A stretch of 64,000 bases of DNA from Planosporangium spinosum (lineage in GTDB: Bacteria; Actinomycetota; Actinomycetes; Mycobacteriales; Micromonosporaceae): contig NZ_JBLYUB010000019.1 of NCBI RefSeq assembly GCF_049999945.1, positions 87,824-151,823 of the forward strand, in the 5' to 3' direction. Position numbers and translations under genes: made by a program. The first letter of the stretch is position 1, and each line of letters starts with the position of its first letter. The notes beneath the pieces are model-generated. The model was not told where the DNA came from. It saw only the letters and a list, made by a program, of their open reading frames with translations, and did not search any database. This document shows positions 51,521 to 59,103 of this stretch, one piece after another.

Positions 51521-53571
51521 ACGCCGTGCGCCGGCTGTTTCCGCTCGGCGTCGTGGCCGTCCTGCTCGGCGCGTTCGCGCCGCTGCTGATGCCGGCCACG
51601 GCGGCCAGCGCCCACGCGTACCTCGCCCGCAGCGCACCCGGCGACGGGTCGGTGCTCGCGTCCGCCCCGGAGGTGCTGACGCTCAGCTTCACCGAGCGGG
51701 TGGAACTGTCGGCCACCCACGTCGACGTCGTCGACGGCGACGGCACGCGGTACACGCCCACCTCCGTCACGCTGCGCGCGGCGTCCGACGGCGGCGCCGT
51801 GCTGGCCGGCGGTACCGAGACCCCGGTCGACATCGTGGTCGGGCTGCCCCGGCTGCCGGCCAACGTGTACCACGTGACGTGGCGGACACTGTCCACCGAC
51901 GACCTGCACGTCACCAGCGGCAACCTGGTCTTCGGGGTGCAGCGGGAGGTACCGCTGGCCCGGCCGGCCCCCGGCCCCGGCGCCCCGGTACCCGCCGAGG
52001 CCGCGCTGCGCGGCCTCGGCCTGCTCGGCCTGTCGACGCTGCTCGGCGGGGCGGCGCTGGCGCTGCTGGTGGCCGGCACCGGCACCGGCCTGCGTCGGCG
52101 ACTGCTCGACGTCGCGACCAGCGGCGGTTTCCTCGCCCTGGTGGCCACGCCCGGCCAGTTGGTCGCCCAGGTGTACGCCGGCACCGGCAGGGGGCTGTTG
52201 GTGCGCGAGGCGTTCAGCGGGCGGTGGCTCGCCCGCGAACTCGGCGTGTTCGCGGTGACGGTCGCGGTGCTGTGGGCTCGGGCCGGCCTGCGCGCCCGGG
52301 AGGCGGCCGGTTCCGCCGTGACGCCGTCGTCCGGTGGCCCCGTGACGCCGTTGTCCGGTGGCTCCGTGACGCCGTTGTCCGGTGGCCCCGGATCGGGCGC
52401 GGGCACGCCGGCCGTCGGCGCGGTCATCCTCGGCGGCGTCGGGGCGGTGGCGGCGGCCACGGGCACCGCGCTGCTCGGCCACCGGGTCGGCGGTCCGTTC
52501 CTGGTCGCGTCGGTGGTACACGTGCTGGCGGCCGGCGCCTGGGCCGGCGGTGTCGGAGCAGCGGCGCTCGCGCTGGTGCCGGTGCTGCGGTCCGGCCCGG
52601 AGCGCGCCGCGCACGTCAAGGCACTGTTGCGGGCCTTCGCCGCCGTCGCCGTGGCGTCGGTCGTGGCGCTGGCCGCCACCGGGCTGCTGCTGACCGGAGC
52701 CCAGGTAGCGACCGTGGACGCGTTGCTGACCACGCCGTACGGGTTGCTGCTGTTGGCCAAGGTCGCCGGAGTCGGGGTGGCCGGCCTGCTCGGGCTGCGG
52801 ACGGCGCGGCGACTGCGGACCGCCGGTACCGTGCCGGTGCGGGGCCTGGTCACCGAGGCGGCCGCGTTGCTCGTCGTGCTGGTGCTCGCCGGGGCGCTCG
52901 CCTCGGCCGGCCCGGCCCGCGGGCCGCGCTTCGAGGCGGCCGCCGCGGTGACGATCACGCCACAGGTCAGCGGACAGGTGGCCGATCTGGTCGACACGGT
53001 GGCGATCCGGCCGAACATCCCCGGGCGCAACGTCATCACCATCACGGTGGCCGACACCCGGCGACCGGCCCTCGCCCCGATCAGCGGGGTGTCGGTGGTG
53101 CTGCGGGCGCCCGACGGTACCCAGTCCGTCCATCCGGTGACGCGCGCGCCGGACGGGTCGTGGGCGGTGTCGACCGACGACATCCGCGCCGCCGGGGCGT
53201 GGAAGGTCTCGGTCACGGTCCTGCGTGACGGGCTGCCCGCGGTCACCGACTCGCACGAGTGGGGCGTGGCGGGTGGCGGCGCCGGTGCCGTCCCGGTCGT
53301 CTCGGCGGCCCCGCTCACGCCGGTGGTGACGGTACTCGCGCTGCTGGTCGCGGCCGGGGCGCTGGTCGGCCTGGCGTGGCGCTACCGTCCACCCTGGTCC
53401 CGACCCGGTCGGCCCACCCCGGTCCCACGCCGGTCAGCCGGTCCCGGTCCCGGTCCCGGTCCCGGTCCCGGTCCCGGTCCCGGTCCCGGTCAGCCGGGCG
53501 TAGACGATGATGTTGTCGCGGTAGTTTCCGGACTCCCGATCGAAGCTGCCGCCGCAGGTGATCAGGCGTAG
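51517..53571 (+). CDS. CopC-CopD-YtkA-like copper transport fusion protein
   Basis: 684 residues from GTG (VNAVRRLFPLGVV), start overlapping the previous stop; GTG at 51526 is an alternative. A signal ends in SAHAYLARSAP, leaving H33 as the usual N-terminal copper ligand of CopC, with the second ligand pair in STDDLHVTSG. About eight CopD membrane helices follow (about 160-465). Then comes an outer YtkA/FixH-like beta domain (about 470-590) and a final helix. The C-terminus runs through nine GGTCCC-type hexamers as (GP)n, and the last 46 codons overlap the convergent sortase gene. Predicted role: copper uptake or delivery to the exported oxidases. Confidence 0.88.
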   Translation: MNAVRRLFPLGVVAVLLGAFAPLLMPATAASAHAYLARSAPGDGSVLASAPEVLTLSFTERVELSATHVDVVDGDGTRYTPTSVTLRAASDGGAVLAGGTETPVDIVVGLPRLPANVYHVTWRTLSTDDLHVTSGNLVFGVQREVPLARPAPGPGAPVPAEAALRGLGLLGLSTLLGGAALALLVAGTGTGLRRRLLDVATSGGFLALVATPGQLVAQVYAGTGRGLLVREAFSGRWLARELGVFAVTVAVLWARAGLRAREAAGSAVTPSSGGPVTPLSGGSVTPLSGGPGSGAGTPAVGAVILGGVGAVAAATGTALLGHRVGGPFLVASVVHVLAAGAWAGGVGAAALALVPVLRSGPERAAHVKALLRAFAAVAVASVVALAATGLLLTGAQVATVDALLTTPYGLLLLAKVAGVGVAGLLGLRTARRLRTAGTVPVRGLVTEAAALLVVLVLAGALASAGPARGPRFEAAAAVTITPQVSGQVADLVDTVAIRPNIPGRNVITITVADTRRPALAPISGVSVVLRAPDGTQSVHPVTRAPDGSWAVSTDDIRAAGAWKVSVTVLRDGLPAVTDSHEWGVAGGGAGAVPVVSAAPLTPVVTVLALLVAAGALVGLAWRYRPPWSRPGRPTPVPRRSAGPGPGPGPGPGPGPGPGQPGVDDDVVAVVSGLPIEAAAAGDQA
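52318..52388. repeat. 24-bp coding repeat in the CopD loop, three copies
   Basis: GTGACGCCGTTGTCCGGTGGC-like units occur three times in a row, encoding VTPSSGGP, VTPLSGGS and VTPLSGGP between two CopD membrane helices. Length change would only alter a loop. Confidence 0.75.
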
Positions 53572-54123
53572 CTCCGGGCCGGGCGCGGCACCGTAGACCC
53601 GCCCGGTGGGGAAGTCGTCCTTGGGTACCTGCTCGGTCCGGTAGACCACGAACCGGGCGGTCTTCCCGTCCTGCCGGGTGACCAGGACACGGTCACCGGG
53701 GCGCAGGTCGCTCAGCCGGAAGAACACGCCCGGTTCGTGGTACCCGTCCACGTGGCCGAGGATCACGCTCGCGCCCGCCTCTCCCGGGGTCGGGCCGAGG
53801 GAGTACCAGCCGGCCTGCATCGGGTTCTCCAGGGGAGGCACCTGAACCGTCCGGTCCGGGTTCAACCCGAGCGGGATCAGCGACGACGCCGCGTCGATGG
53901 CGGGGATCGACACCCGGACCGGGACCGCCCGGGGCAGCGGGGCCGCGGGCCGCCCCGCCGTCGCCTGCGGGGCGACCGGTGGGACGGCCCGGACCGGTCC
54001 GCCGGGGCCGGACGTGACCGGCATCCGCGCGGTCACCGCGGCCAACGCGGCCAGGGTGACCACGGCGGCGGCCGTGCCGATCACGCCGGCGCCACGGTCC
54101 AGTCGGTGCAGGCGTTCACTCAT
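53434..54123 (-). CDS. Class F sortase
   Basis: 229 residues. One N-terminal membrane helix (VIGTAAAVVTLAALAAVTA), a Pro-rich linker and a sortase domain with catalytic H124 (LGHVDGYH), C190 (LITCGGSF) and R202 (NYRDNIIVYA). VSIPAIDAASSLIPLGLN and GWYSLGPTPGEAGASVILG are typical of class F (actinobacterial) sortases. The last 18 residues are a (TG)n run encoded by nine hexamers that also encode the end of the convergent CopCD gene. It should link surface proteins to the cell wall. Its start lies inside the small surface protein gene, forming one operon. Confidence 0.92.
   Translation of the reverse strand: MSERLHRLDRGAGVIGTAAAVVTLAALAAVTARMPVTSGPGGPVRAVPPVAPQATAGRPAAPLPRAVPVRVSIPAIDAASSLIPLGLNPDRTVQVPPLENPMQAGWYSLGPTPGEAGASVILGHVDGYHEPGVFFRLSDLRPGDRVLVTRQDGKTARFVVYRTEQVPKDDFPTGRVYGAAPGPELRLITCGGSFDRESGNYRDNIIVYARLTGTGTGTGTGTGTGTGTG
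53438..53491. repeat. Nine perfect CCGGTC hexamers shared by two convergent genes
   Basis: 54 bases of uninterrupted CCGGTC. Read rightward it gives Gly-Pro repeats at the end of CopC-CopD; read leftward it gives Thr-Gly repeats at the end of the sortase. Slippage by whole units would keep both frames. Confidence 0.95.
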
Positions 54124-54619
54124 GCGTGAGGTGACGCCGCCGGGTCAGGGCGATGCCGATCGGAGCGAGGATCAGTGCGGCGGTCAGGGTCGTCACGAAC
54201 GTGGCGTTGGACCGGGCCGTACCGCCACCACCGGCAGCGGGTGCGCCGGTCGGTGTCGCGACAGCGGTGGAGGTCGTCGGAGTCGGCGTCGGGCAGCCCG
54301 GCGCCGGAGTCTGCGTCAAGCCGGCGCATCCGACCGTCGTCGTCGACGGGTCGGGGTTGGGCGCCGTCGTCTCGTCGGTCGTCGACGGGGTGGTCGGGTC
54401 GGGGTTGGGTGCCGTCGTCGAGTCGGTGGCGGCCGGGGTGGTCGGATCCTCGGCCGGCCGCTGCGCGGGCGTCCCCTGTGCGGCGCTGGCCATCGCGGCC
54501 GCGCCGGTGCCTCCCAGCACCATCGCCGTGAGCGACGTCGCCGCGATCAGGCCGAGCCAGGTCCGGCTCCGGCGGGCGGGACGGCCGGTCTCGTGCGGGG
54601 TTGCTTCGTTGATGGTCAT
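54116..54619 (-). CDS. Small Thr/Pro-rich surface protein with C-terminal membrane anchor
   Basis: 167 residues from MTINEATPHETGRPARR, ATG downstream of GGGGAAG. A signal helix (LGLIAATSLTAMVLGGTGAAAMASA) leads to a repeated linker (TTAPNPDP occurs twice), a short Cys pair (GCAGLTQTPAPGC), Gly-rich segment, then a membrane helix (FVTTLTAALILAPIGIALT) and RRRHLTHE. This is the layout of a sortase substrate, but no LPxTG-like pentapeptide precedes the helix. It overlaps the class F sortase start by eight bases. It may be a non-canonical substrate or a sortase partner. Confidence 0.7.
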   Translation of the reverse strand: MTINEATPHETGRPARRSRTWLGLIAATSLTAMVLGGTGAAAMASAAQGTPAQRPAEDPTTPAATDSTTAPNPDPTTPSTTDETTAPNPDPSTTTVGCAGLTQTPAPGCPTPTPTTSTAVATPTGAPAAGGGGTARSNATFVTTLTAALILAPIGIALTRRRHLTHE

Positions 54620-54823
54620 GTGCACCACTTCCCCTTTGGATCGCAGAGTCGGGGTACTGACCTGGAACTGCTGGGGTCTAACCGTGACCACGCGTGGTGC
54701 GAAACCGTGCCGGCCGTGGGAAATGTGCGAGCGGGTGAGCTACTCCCGCGGTGTGAGGCCGACGGTGTGTGAGCTACCCCGACGGTGGTGGGCTATCCAC
54801 CGCGCCGCCGACTGAATGAAAGG
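54620..54823. promoter_or_regulatory. Promoter side of the surface-protein/sortase operon
   Basis: No gene seen. The part next to the surface-protein start must hold its leftward promoter. GTGTGAGCTACCCCG and GCGGGTGAGCTACTCCCG repeat a GTGAGCTAC word around 54735-54780. Nothing more specific can be supported. Confidence 0.3.
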
Positions 54824-54889
54824 CCTCCGCCGGCCGAGTGGGGATTGCGATGGTATGGGACACCGCAATCCCCACTCGGCCGGCGGAGG
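54824..54889. terminator. 26-pair perfect hairpin after the pirin gene
   Basis: Arms 54824-54849 and 54864-54889 are exact reverse complements (CCTCCGCCGGCCGAGTGGGG... outward), loop ATGGTATGGGACAC. It lies 68 bases downstream of the pirin stop (leftward gene). The arms are unusually long for a terminator and could be a small mobile hairpin element. Its right edge runs into two 16-bp tandem repeats (54882-54913) of GGCGGAGGAGCCGGGT plus a half copy. Confidence 0.6.
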
Positions 54890-54956
54890 AGCCGGGTGGC
54901 GGAGGAGCCGGGTGGCGGAGGCCGCCGTACCCCCCGCCGGGGTCTGGCCGGGGCTG

Positions 54957-55937
54957 TCAGTCGGCCTGGCCGTGCACGTCGGCGTGGGCGGCCGGGATGC
55001 TGCCGAGCCGACCCTTCTGGTAGTCCTCGAACGCCTGGATCAGCTCGGCCTTGGTGTTCATCACGAACGGCCCGTACGCGACGACCGGCTCGCGGATCGG
55101 CAGTCCGCCGAGGAACAGCACGTCGAGTGCGGGGCTGTGGCTGTCCTGGTGGGTGTCGGCGGCGACCGTCACCGTGTCGCCCGCGCCGAAGACGGCCAGC
55201 TGGCCGGCCTCGATCGGGCGCCGCTCGGCGCCGACGGTGCCGCGACCGCCCAGCACGTACGCGAGGGCGTTGAAGTCGGCACGCCACGGCAGCGATACCG
55301 AGGCGCCCGGGCTGACCGTCGCGTGCACCAGGGTGATCGGGGTGTGGGTCGAACCCGGGCCGGTGTGCCCGGCGACCTCGCCGGCGATGACCCGCAGCAG
55401 CGCGCCGCCGTCGGCCGACGCCAGCAGGGCCACGTTCCCGGCGCGGATGTCCTGGTAGCGCGGTGGTGCGAACTTCAGCGCCTTCGGCAGGTTGACCCAC
55501 AGCTGGAAGCCGTGGAACAGGCCACCGCTCGCCACCAGGTGCTCCGGTGGGGTTTCGATGTGCAGGATCCCGGCTCCGGCGGTCATCCACTGGGTGTCGC
55601 CGCCGCCGATGAGCCCGCCGCCGCCGTTGGAGTCGGAGTGCGCCATCTCGCCGTCGATCATGTACGTGACGGTCTCGAAGCCGCGGTGCGGGTGCCACGG
55701 GGTGCCCTTGGGCTCGCCCGCCTCGTACAGTACTTCGCCCATCTGGTCCATGTGGATGAACGGGTCGAGCGCGCGCAGGTCGACGCCGGCGAACGCGCGC
55801 CGGACCGGGAAGCCCTCGCCCTCGAAGCCGCGCGGGGCCGTCGTGACCGAGGCCACCGGCCGCTGCCGCGCGGTCGCCGGGTCCGCGGCCGGCACCCGGG
55901 GAAGCACGAGGATGTCGTCGACGGTGACAGCAGGCAT
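54957..55937 (-). CDS. Pirin-family protein
   Basis: 326 residues, ATG behind GGGAGGG. N-terminal cupin with the pirin metal site: HPHRGFETVTYMIDGEMAHSDSN and the later GAGILHIETPPEH, which hold three His and one Glu for Fe(II). A C-terminal cupin follows (ALAYVLGGRGTVG). Bacterial pirins have quercetinase-like activity in some cases and redox-linked regulatory roles in others; which applies is unknown. A TTGCT-CA-AGCAA palindrome lies in its promoter. Confidence 0.93.
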   Translation of the reverse strand: MPAVTVDDILVLPRVPAADPATARQRPVASVTTAPRGFEGEGFPVRRAFAGVDLRALDPFIHMDQMGEVLYEAGEPKGTPWHPHRGFETVTYMIDGEMAHSDSNGGGGLIGGGDTQWMTAGAGILHIETPPEHLVASGGLFHGFQLWVNLPKALKFAPPRYQDIRAGNVALLASADGGALLRVIAGEVAGHTGPGSTHTPITLVHATVSPGASVSLPWRADFNALAYVLGGRGTVGAERRPIEAGQLAVFGAGDTVTVAADTHQDSHSPALDVLFLGGLPIREPVVAYGPFVMNTKAELIQAFEDYQKGRLGSIPAAHADVHGQAD

Positions 55938-55992
55938 GAGGCCCTCCCGACGGATGGCCGGGCGGTCTGCCCGGCGGCGGGCACCACTTTAC

Positions 55993-56004
55993 TTGCTCAA
56001 GCAA
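55993..56004. promoter_or_regulatory. MarR-like palindrome in the pirin promoter
   Basis: TTGCT-CA-AGCAA, within the AT-rich stretch ACTTTACTTGCTC... of the 153-base gap 55938-56090 between divergent genes. Pirin genes are often controlled by MarR-type repressors with such sites. No regulator gene adjoins. Confidence 0.5.
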
Positions 56005-56090
56005 AAATCAGCAACGCAACAAAGTTCGATGACCGTGTTCCATCGACCGCTCGAGTTGCCGGCATACCCGGCGCGAGGTGAACTTGACGC

Positions 56091-56966
56091 GTGGGTGGGA
56101 TCCGGGTGGGCACCGCGTCGTGGACCGACAAGACGCTCCTGGCCTCCGGCTGGTATCCGAGCACGGCGAACACGGCCGAGAAGCGGCTGGCCTACTACGC
56201 GCGCCAGTTTCCGCTGGTGGAGGTGGACGCCACCTACTACGCGCCGCCGGCCGAGCAGACCGCCCGGCTGTGGGCGCAGCGTACCCCGGACAGCTTCACC
56301 TTCAACGTCAAGGCGTTCAGCCTGCTGACCGGCCACCCGGCCAAGCCGACGGCGCTACCCACAGACCTGCGCCCGGACACCGACAAGAAGACCATCTACC
56401 CCAGGGACCTCGCGCCGCAGGTGTACGAGGACCTGTGGAGCCGGTTCCTGTCGGCGCTCGAGCCGCTCGCCGACGCCGGAAAACTCGGCGTGATCCTGTT
56501 CCAGTTCCCGCCGTGGTTCACCATCCGCTCCTCCAACAAGCAGTACCTCCTCGAGGTCGCCGCGCGCTGCAAGCCGATGCGGGTGGCGGTGGAGTTCCGG
56601 CACCACTCCTGGTTCGAGGCCGACAACGCCGAGGAGACCCTCGGCTTCCTGCGCGAGCACGACCTGCCCTTCGTGGGCGTGGACATGCCGCAGGGGTACC
56701 CGTCGTCGGTGCCGCCGGTGCTGGCCGCGACCTCGGATCTCGCCGTGGTGCGGTTCCACGGCCACAGCGACAAGTGGACCAGCCACGACATCCAGGAGAA
56801 GTTCGGGTACTCCTACTCCGACGCCGAACTGGCGGAGTGGGCGCCCCGGCTGCGGGAGCTGGGCGAGGACGTCGACACCACGTACGTCCTGTTCAACAAC
56901 TGCGCCGGTGACAACGCCCAGCGCAACGCGGCCACGATGGTGAACCTGCTCGACGCCGACCGCTGA
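56091..56966 (+). CDS. DUF72 (YecE-like) protein, first copy
   Basis: 291 residues from GTG (GGIRVGTASWTDKTLLASGWYP). DUF72 hallmarks are complete: GTASWTDK, YARQFPLVEVDATYYAPP, NVKAFSLLTGHP, VILFQFPPWF, VEFRHHSWF and YVLFNNCAGDNAQRNA. The family adopts a TIM-barrel; its biochemical role is not established. The convergent neighbour at 56982 is a distant paralogue. Confidence 0.92.
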   Translation: MGGIRVGTASWTDKTLLASGWYPSTANTAEKRLAYYARQFPLVEVDATYYAPPAEQTARLWAQRTPDSFTFNVKAFSLLTGHPAKPTALPTDLRPDTDKKTIYPRDLAPQVYEDLWSRFLSALEPLADAGKLGVILFQFPPWFTIRSSNKQYLLEVAARCKPMRVAVEFRHHSWFEADNAEETLGFLREHDLPFVGVDMPQGYPSSVPPVLAATSDLAVVRFHGHSDKWTSHDIQEKFGYSYSDAELAEWAPRLRELGEDVDTTYVLFNNCAGDNAQRNAATMVNLLDADR

Positions 56967-56981
56967 CTCCCGGCCGTACCG

Positions 56982-57833
56982 TCAGAAGAGGGTCAGGGGC
57001 TCGACCGGCTCCGGCTCGGGCAGCGCCTCCAGCTCGGGTAGGCGCGCCCGCACGTCGTCGTGGAAGCGGCGGGCGAGCATCGGCGCGTCGGCGTTGTCCG
57101 GCGTGTGGATGAACACGGTCGGCGAGCGGCCCTCGCGCAGCCACTCGACGGTGATGTCGATCCAGTGCCGCCACCCCTCGATCGTCCGTTCGGGGTCGTC
57201 ACGGCCGAGGTAGCGGACGACGGGCCGGTCGGTCAGCGCGAGCGTACGGAGCGGGGTGCGCGGCTTCTTGGCCCACGCGTCCCGCTCCGCGTCGCTGGTC
57301 GGCGGGCTTCGGAAGAGGGTGGTCGTATCGAACGGAATCCATTCGGCGTCCGCGGTGGCGAGCACCCCTTCGAGGAGACGGGTCGCCCGCGGGTCGTCGA
57401 AGAAGGCGTGGTGACGGACCTCCACGGCGTACCGGTGGGCATCGGGGAGCCGGCGCAGGAAGCGGGCGAGCGTGGGGACGTCGGAGGGCGCGAATGACCC
57501 GGGCAGTTGGATCCAGAGGGCACAGGCCCGCGGGCCGAGCGGCTCGATCGCATCCAGGAAACCACGAACCTCCTCGTCGACGCCGGTGAGACGGTGTTCG
57601 TGCGTGATGCTCCTGGGCAGCTTGACCACGATCCGGAAGTCGGGGTCGGTCTGGCGTGCCCACGACGCCACGGTCGTCCGGTCCGGCGTCGCGTAGAACG
57701 TGGTGTTGCCCTCGACCGCGTTGCACCAGCCGGCGTAGGACCGCAGACGCTCGTCGGACGGCAGTCGGTGCGGCAGGAACCGCCCCTGCCAGGACTTGAG
57801 CGTCCACATCGCGCATCCGACATGCAGACGCAT
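56982..57833 (-). CDS. DUF72 protein, second copy
   Basis: 283 residues starting MRLHVGCAMWTLKSWQGRFLP. The DUF72 pattern is present (GCAMWTLKSWQG, WCNAVEGNTTFYATP, VVKLPRSITHEH, ALWIQLPGSFAP, VEVRHHAFFDD, VFIHTPDNADAP). It diverges strongly from the first copy, so it is not a recent duplication. The two stop codons are only 15 bases apart. Confidence 0.9.
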   Translation of the reverse strand: MRLHVGCAMWTLKSWQGRFLPHRLPSDERLRSYAGWCNAVEGNTTFYATPDRTTVASWARQTDPDFRIVVKLPRSITHEHRLTGVDEEVRGFLDAIEPLGPRACALWIQLPGSFAPSDVPTLARFLRRLPDAHRYAVEVRHHAFFDDPRATRLLEGVLATADAEWIPFDTTTLFRSPPTSDAERDAWAKKPRTPLRTLALTDRPVVRYLGRDDPERTIEGWRHWIDITVEWLREGRSPTVFIHTPDNADAPMLARRFHDDVRARLPELEALPEPEPVEPLTLF

Positions 57834-58257
57834 GCTCAGGCACCTTCCTCACGTTTCGCCAGCGGCGCCAACGGTACCGCCTGCGACTACCGCCGGGTCA
57901 GGTCGTGGCCAGCGCCTCGGGCGGGGGTAGCTGGGCCGCGGATCGCCGTATACAGCCCCGGCGACGCTGCCGATGAGTACAGGGCCGGCGACGGTGGCTC
58001 CCGTCGCCCACGTCGGCATGACGGTCGTCCGGCGCTGGTACGCGGGCGGCCAATGGCCGTCCGCGTCGGGTGCTCTGCGGGTGCTCGACCGCCGTGGCCA
58101 GGTCGACCGTTGGCGGGACGACGTGGACCCGCGCGGCGGGGGAGTGGCGAATGACGTACATCAATTCGATCTGTGGGGATTGGTGGGAACCAAAGAGTCG
58201 GTCAGGATCAGGTTAAGAGAAGATCGCGGCTGCGTAGTGGGAGGCCGGTGCTCCTGC
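57834..58257. other. Gap without a gene, contains one copy of a dispersed repeat
   Basis: No convincing gene on either strand. Bases 58068-58093 (GGGTGCTCTGCGGGTGCTCG...) recur with one mismatch at 63788-63813. Weaker similarity continues on the left side of both copies. The stretch near 58150-58200 is locally AT-richer (GACGTACATCAATTCG). The nucleotidyltransferase-like gene ends at 58258 on the other strand. Confidence 0.5.
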
Positions 58258-58956
58258 TCAGAGCGTCTGCCGGCGTCCGTGGATGTCGGCCTGGGTCGGG
58301 CGGCTTGGCTGTACCGATGGCTGTACAACTCTCGACGAAGACTCCACCCCGGTTGCGGGCGCAGCCGGCCAGTCCAACACGGTCAGTTCCGGCCATTGCT
58401 GCTGCCAGCGGGATGACTTGGTCTGGTAGACCTCTCGCGGGGCGAGCACCGGGTTCGGGCGCACGACAAGGTTGAACACGTCGGAGAGCCCGTGCGGCGC
58501 GTAGACCCGCCACCCACCATCAAGCTCCAGTCGCACCCCTACGCAGCAGGTCGTCGCCGCGAACGAGTCGATCGCCGACTCGGTGGACTCGTACGGAACG
58601 CACGGGACCCCGAACTTCTGCTCGTACCAGAGATGAACTCGGGCCTCGTTGCGGATCTCAACCTCCACCGGCAGATCACTGAAGACCTGCCTCCCTGCCT
58701 TAATCACGGCGTCCTCGGCTTCCCACGACAGGTCGCTGCCGTCGAAGTAGAAGACGTCGTAGTCCTTGATCCCGCTGGTCGGGGGCCTGTCCGTGACGAC
58801 GTTCCACACGGTCTGAAAGACGCAGCCCGCCGTCACGTACCAGCCAGGCAACCCCAGCGACGCGGTCCGGTTCAGCACCTCCAGCAACACGTCGTTGCGG
58901 GACAGCACCGTCTTCAGGGCGGCGAGCTGCTCGTCCAGGGGAAGGCGACCGATCAC
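58258..58956 (-). CDS. Nucleotidyltransferase-family protein (COG3575/DUF925-like)
   Basis: 232 residues from GTG. The core LPGWYVTAGCVFQTVWN, then TSGIKDYDVFYFDGSDLSWEAED and VEIRNEARVHLWYEQKFG match a widespread family of predicted nucleotidyltransferases; D-x-D in DYDVFYFD is the probable metal site. The C-terminal 40 residues are a low-complexity tail (PSVQPSRPTQADIHGRR). Codon use is slightly less GC-rich than neighbours, and it lies beside IS debris, so recent transfer is possible. Substrate unknown. Confidence 0.8.
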   Translation of the reverse strand: MIGRLPLDEQLAALKTVLSRNDVLLEVLNRTASLGLPGWYVTAGCVFQTVWNVVTDRPPTSGIKDYDVFYFDGSDLSWEAEDAVIKAGRQVFSDLPVEVEIRNEARVHLWYEQKFGVPCVPYESTESAIDSFAATTCCVGVRLELDGGWRVYAPHGLSDVFNLVVRPNPVLAPREVYQTKSSRWQQQWPELTVLDWPAAPATGVESSSRVVQPSVQPSRPTQADIHGRRQTL

Positions 58957-59103
58957 GTCCCATGGCTACCACGCATCGCTCGCTCGCCGCTGCCCCCAGC
59001 CCCAGAGCCCGGCCATCCCGTCTGCCCTCGACCCACCCACCGGGGCGAGGGCCTGGCCCAGGGCGCCAAGGTGGAGCGGCTACCGGGGGACTGTCCGATC
59101 AAA

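Noticed and set aside
57898..58164. Minus-strand 88-codon reading in the gap after the second DUF72 gene
   Set aside because: Arg/Pro-rich, no domain, and it overlaps the dispersed repeat; kept only as a repeat-bearing gap.
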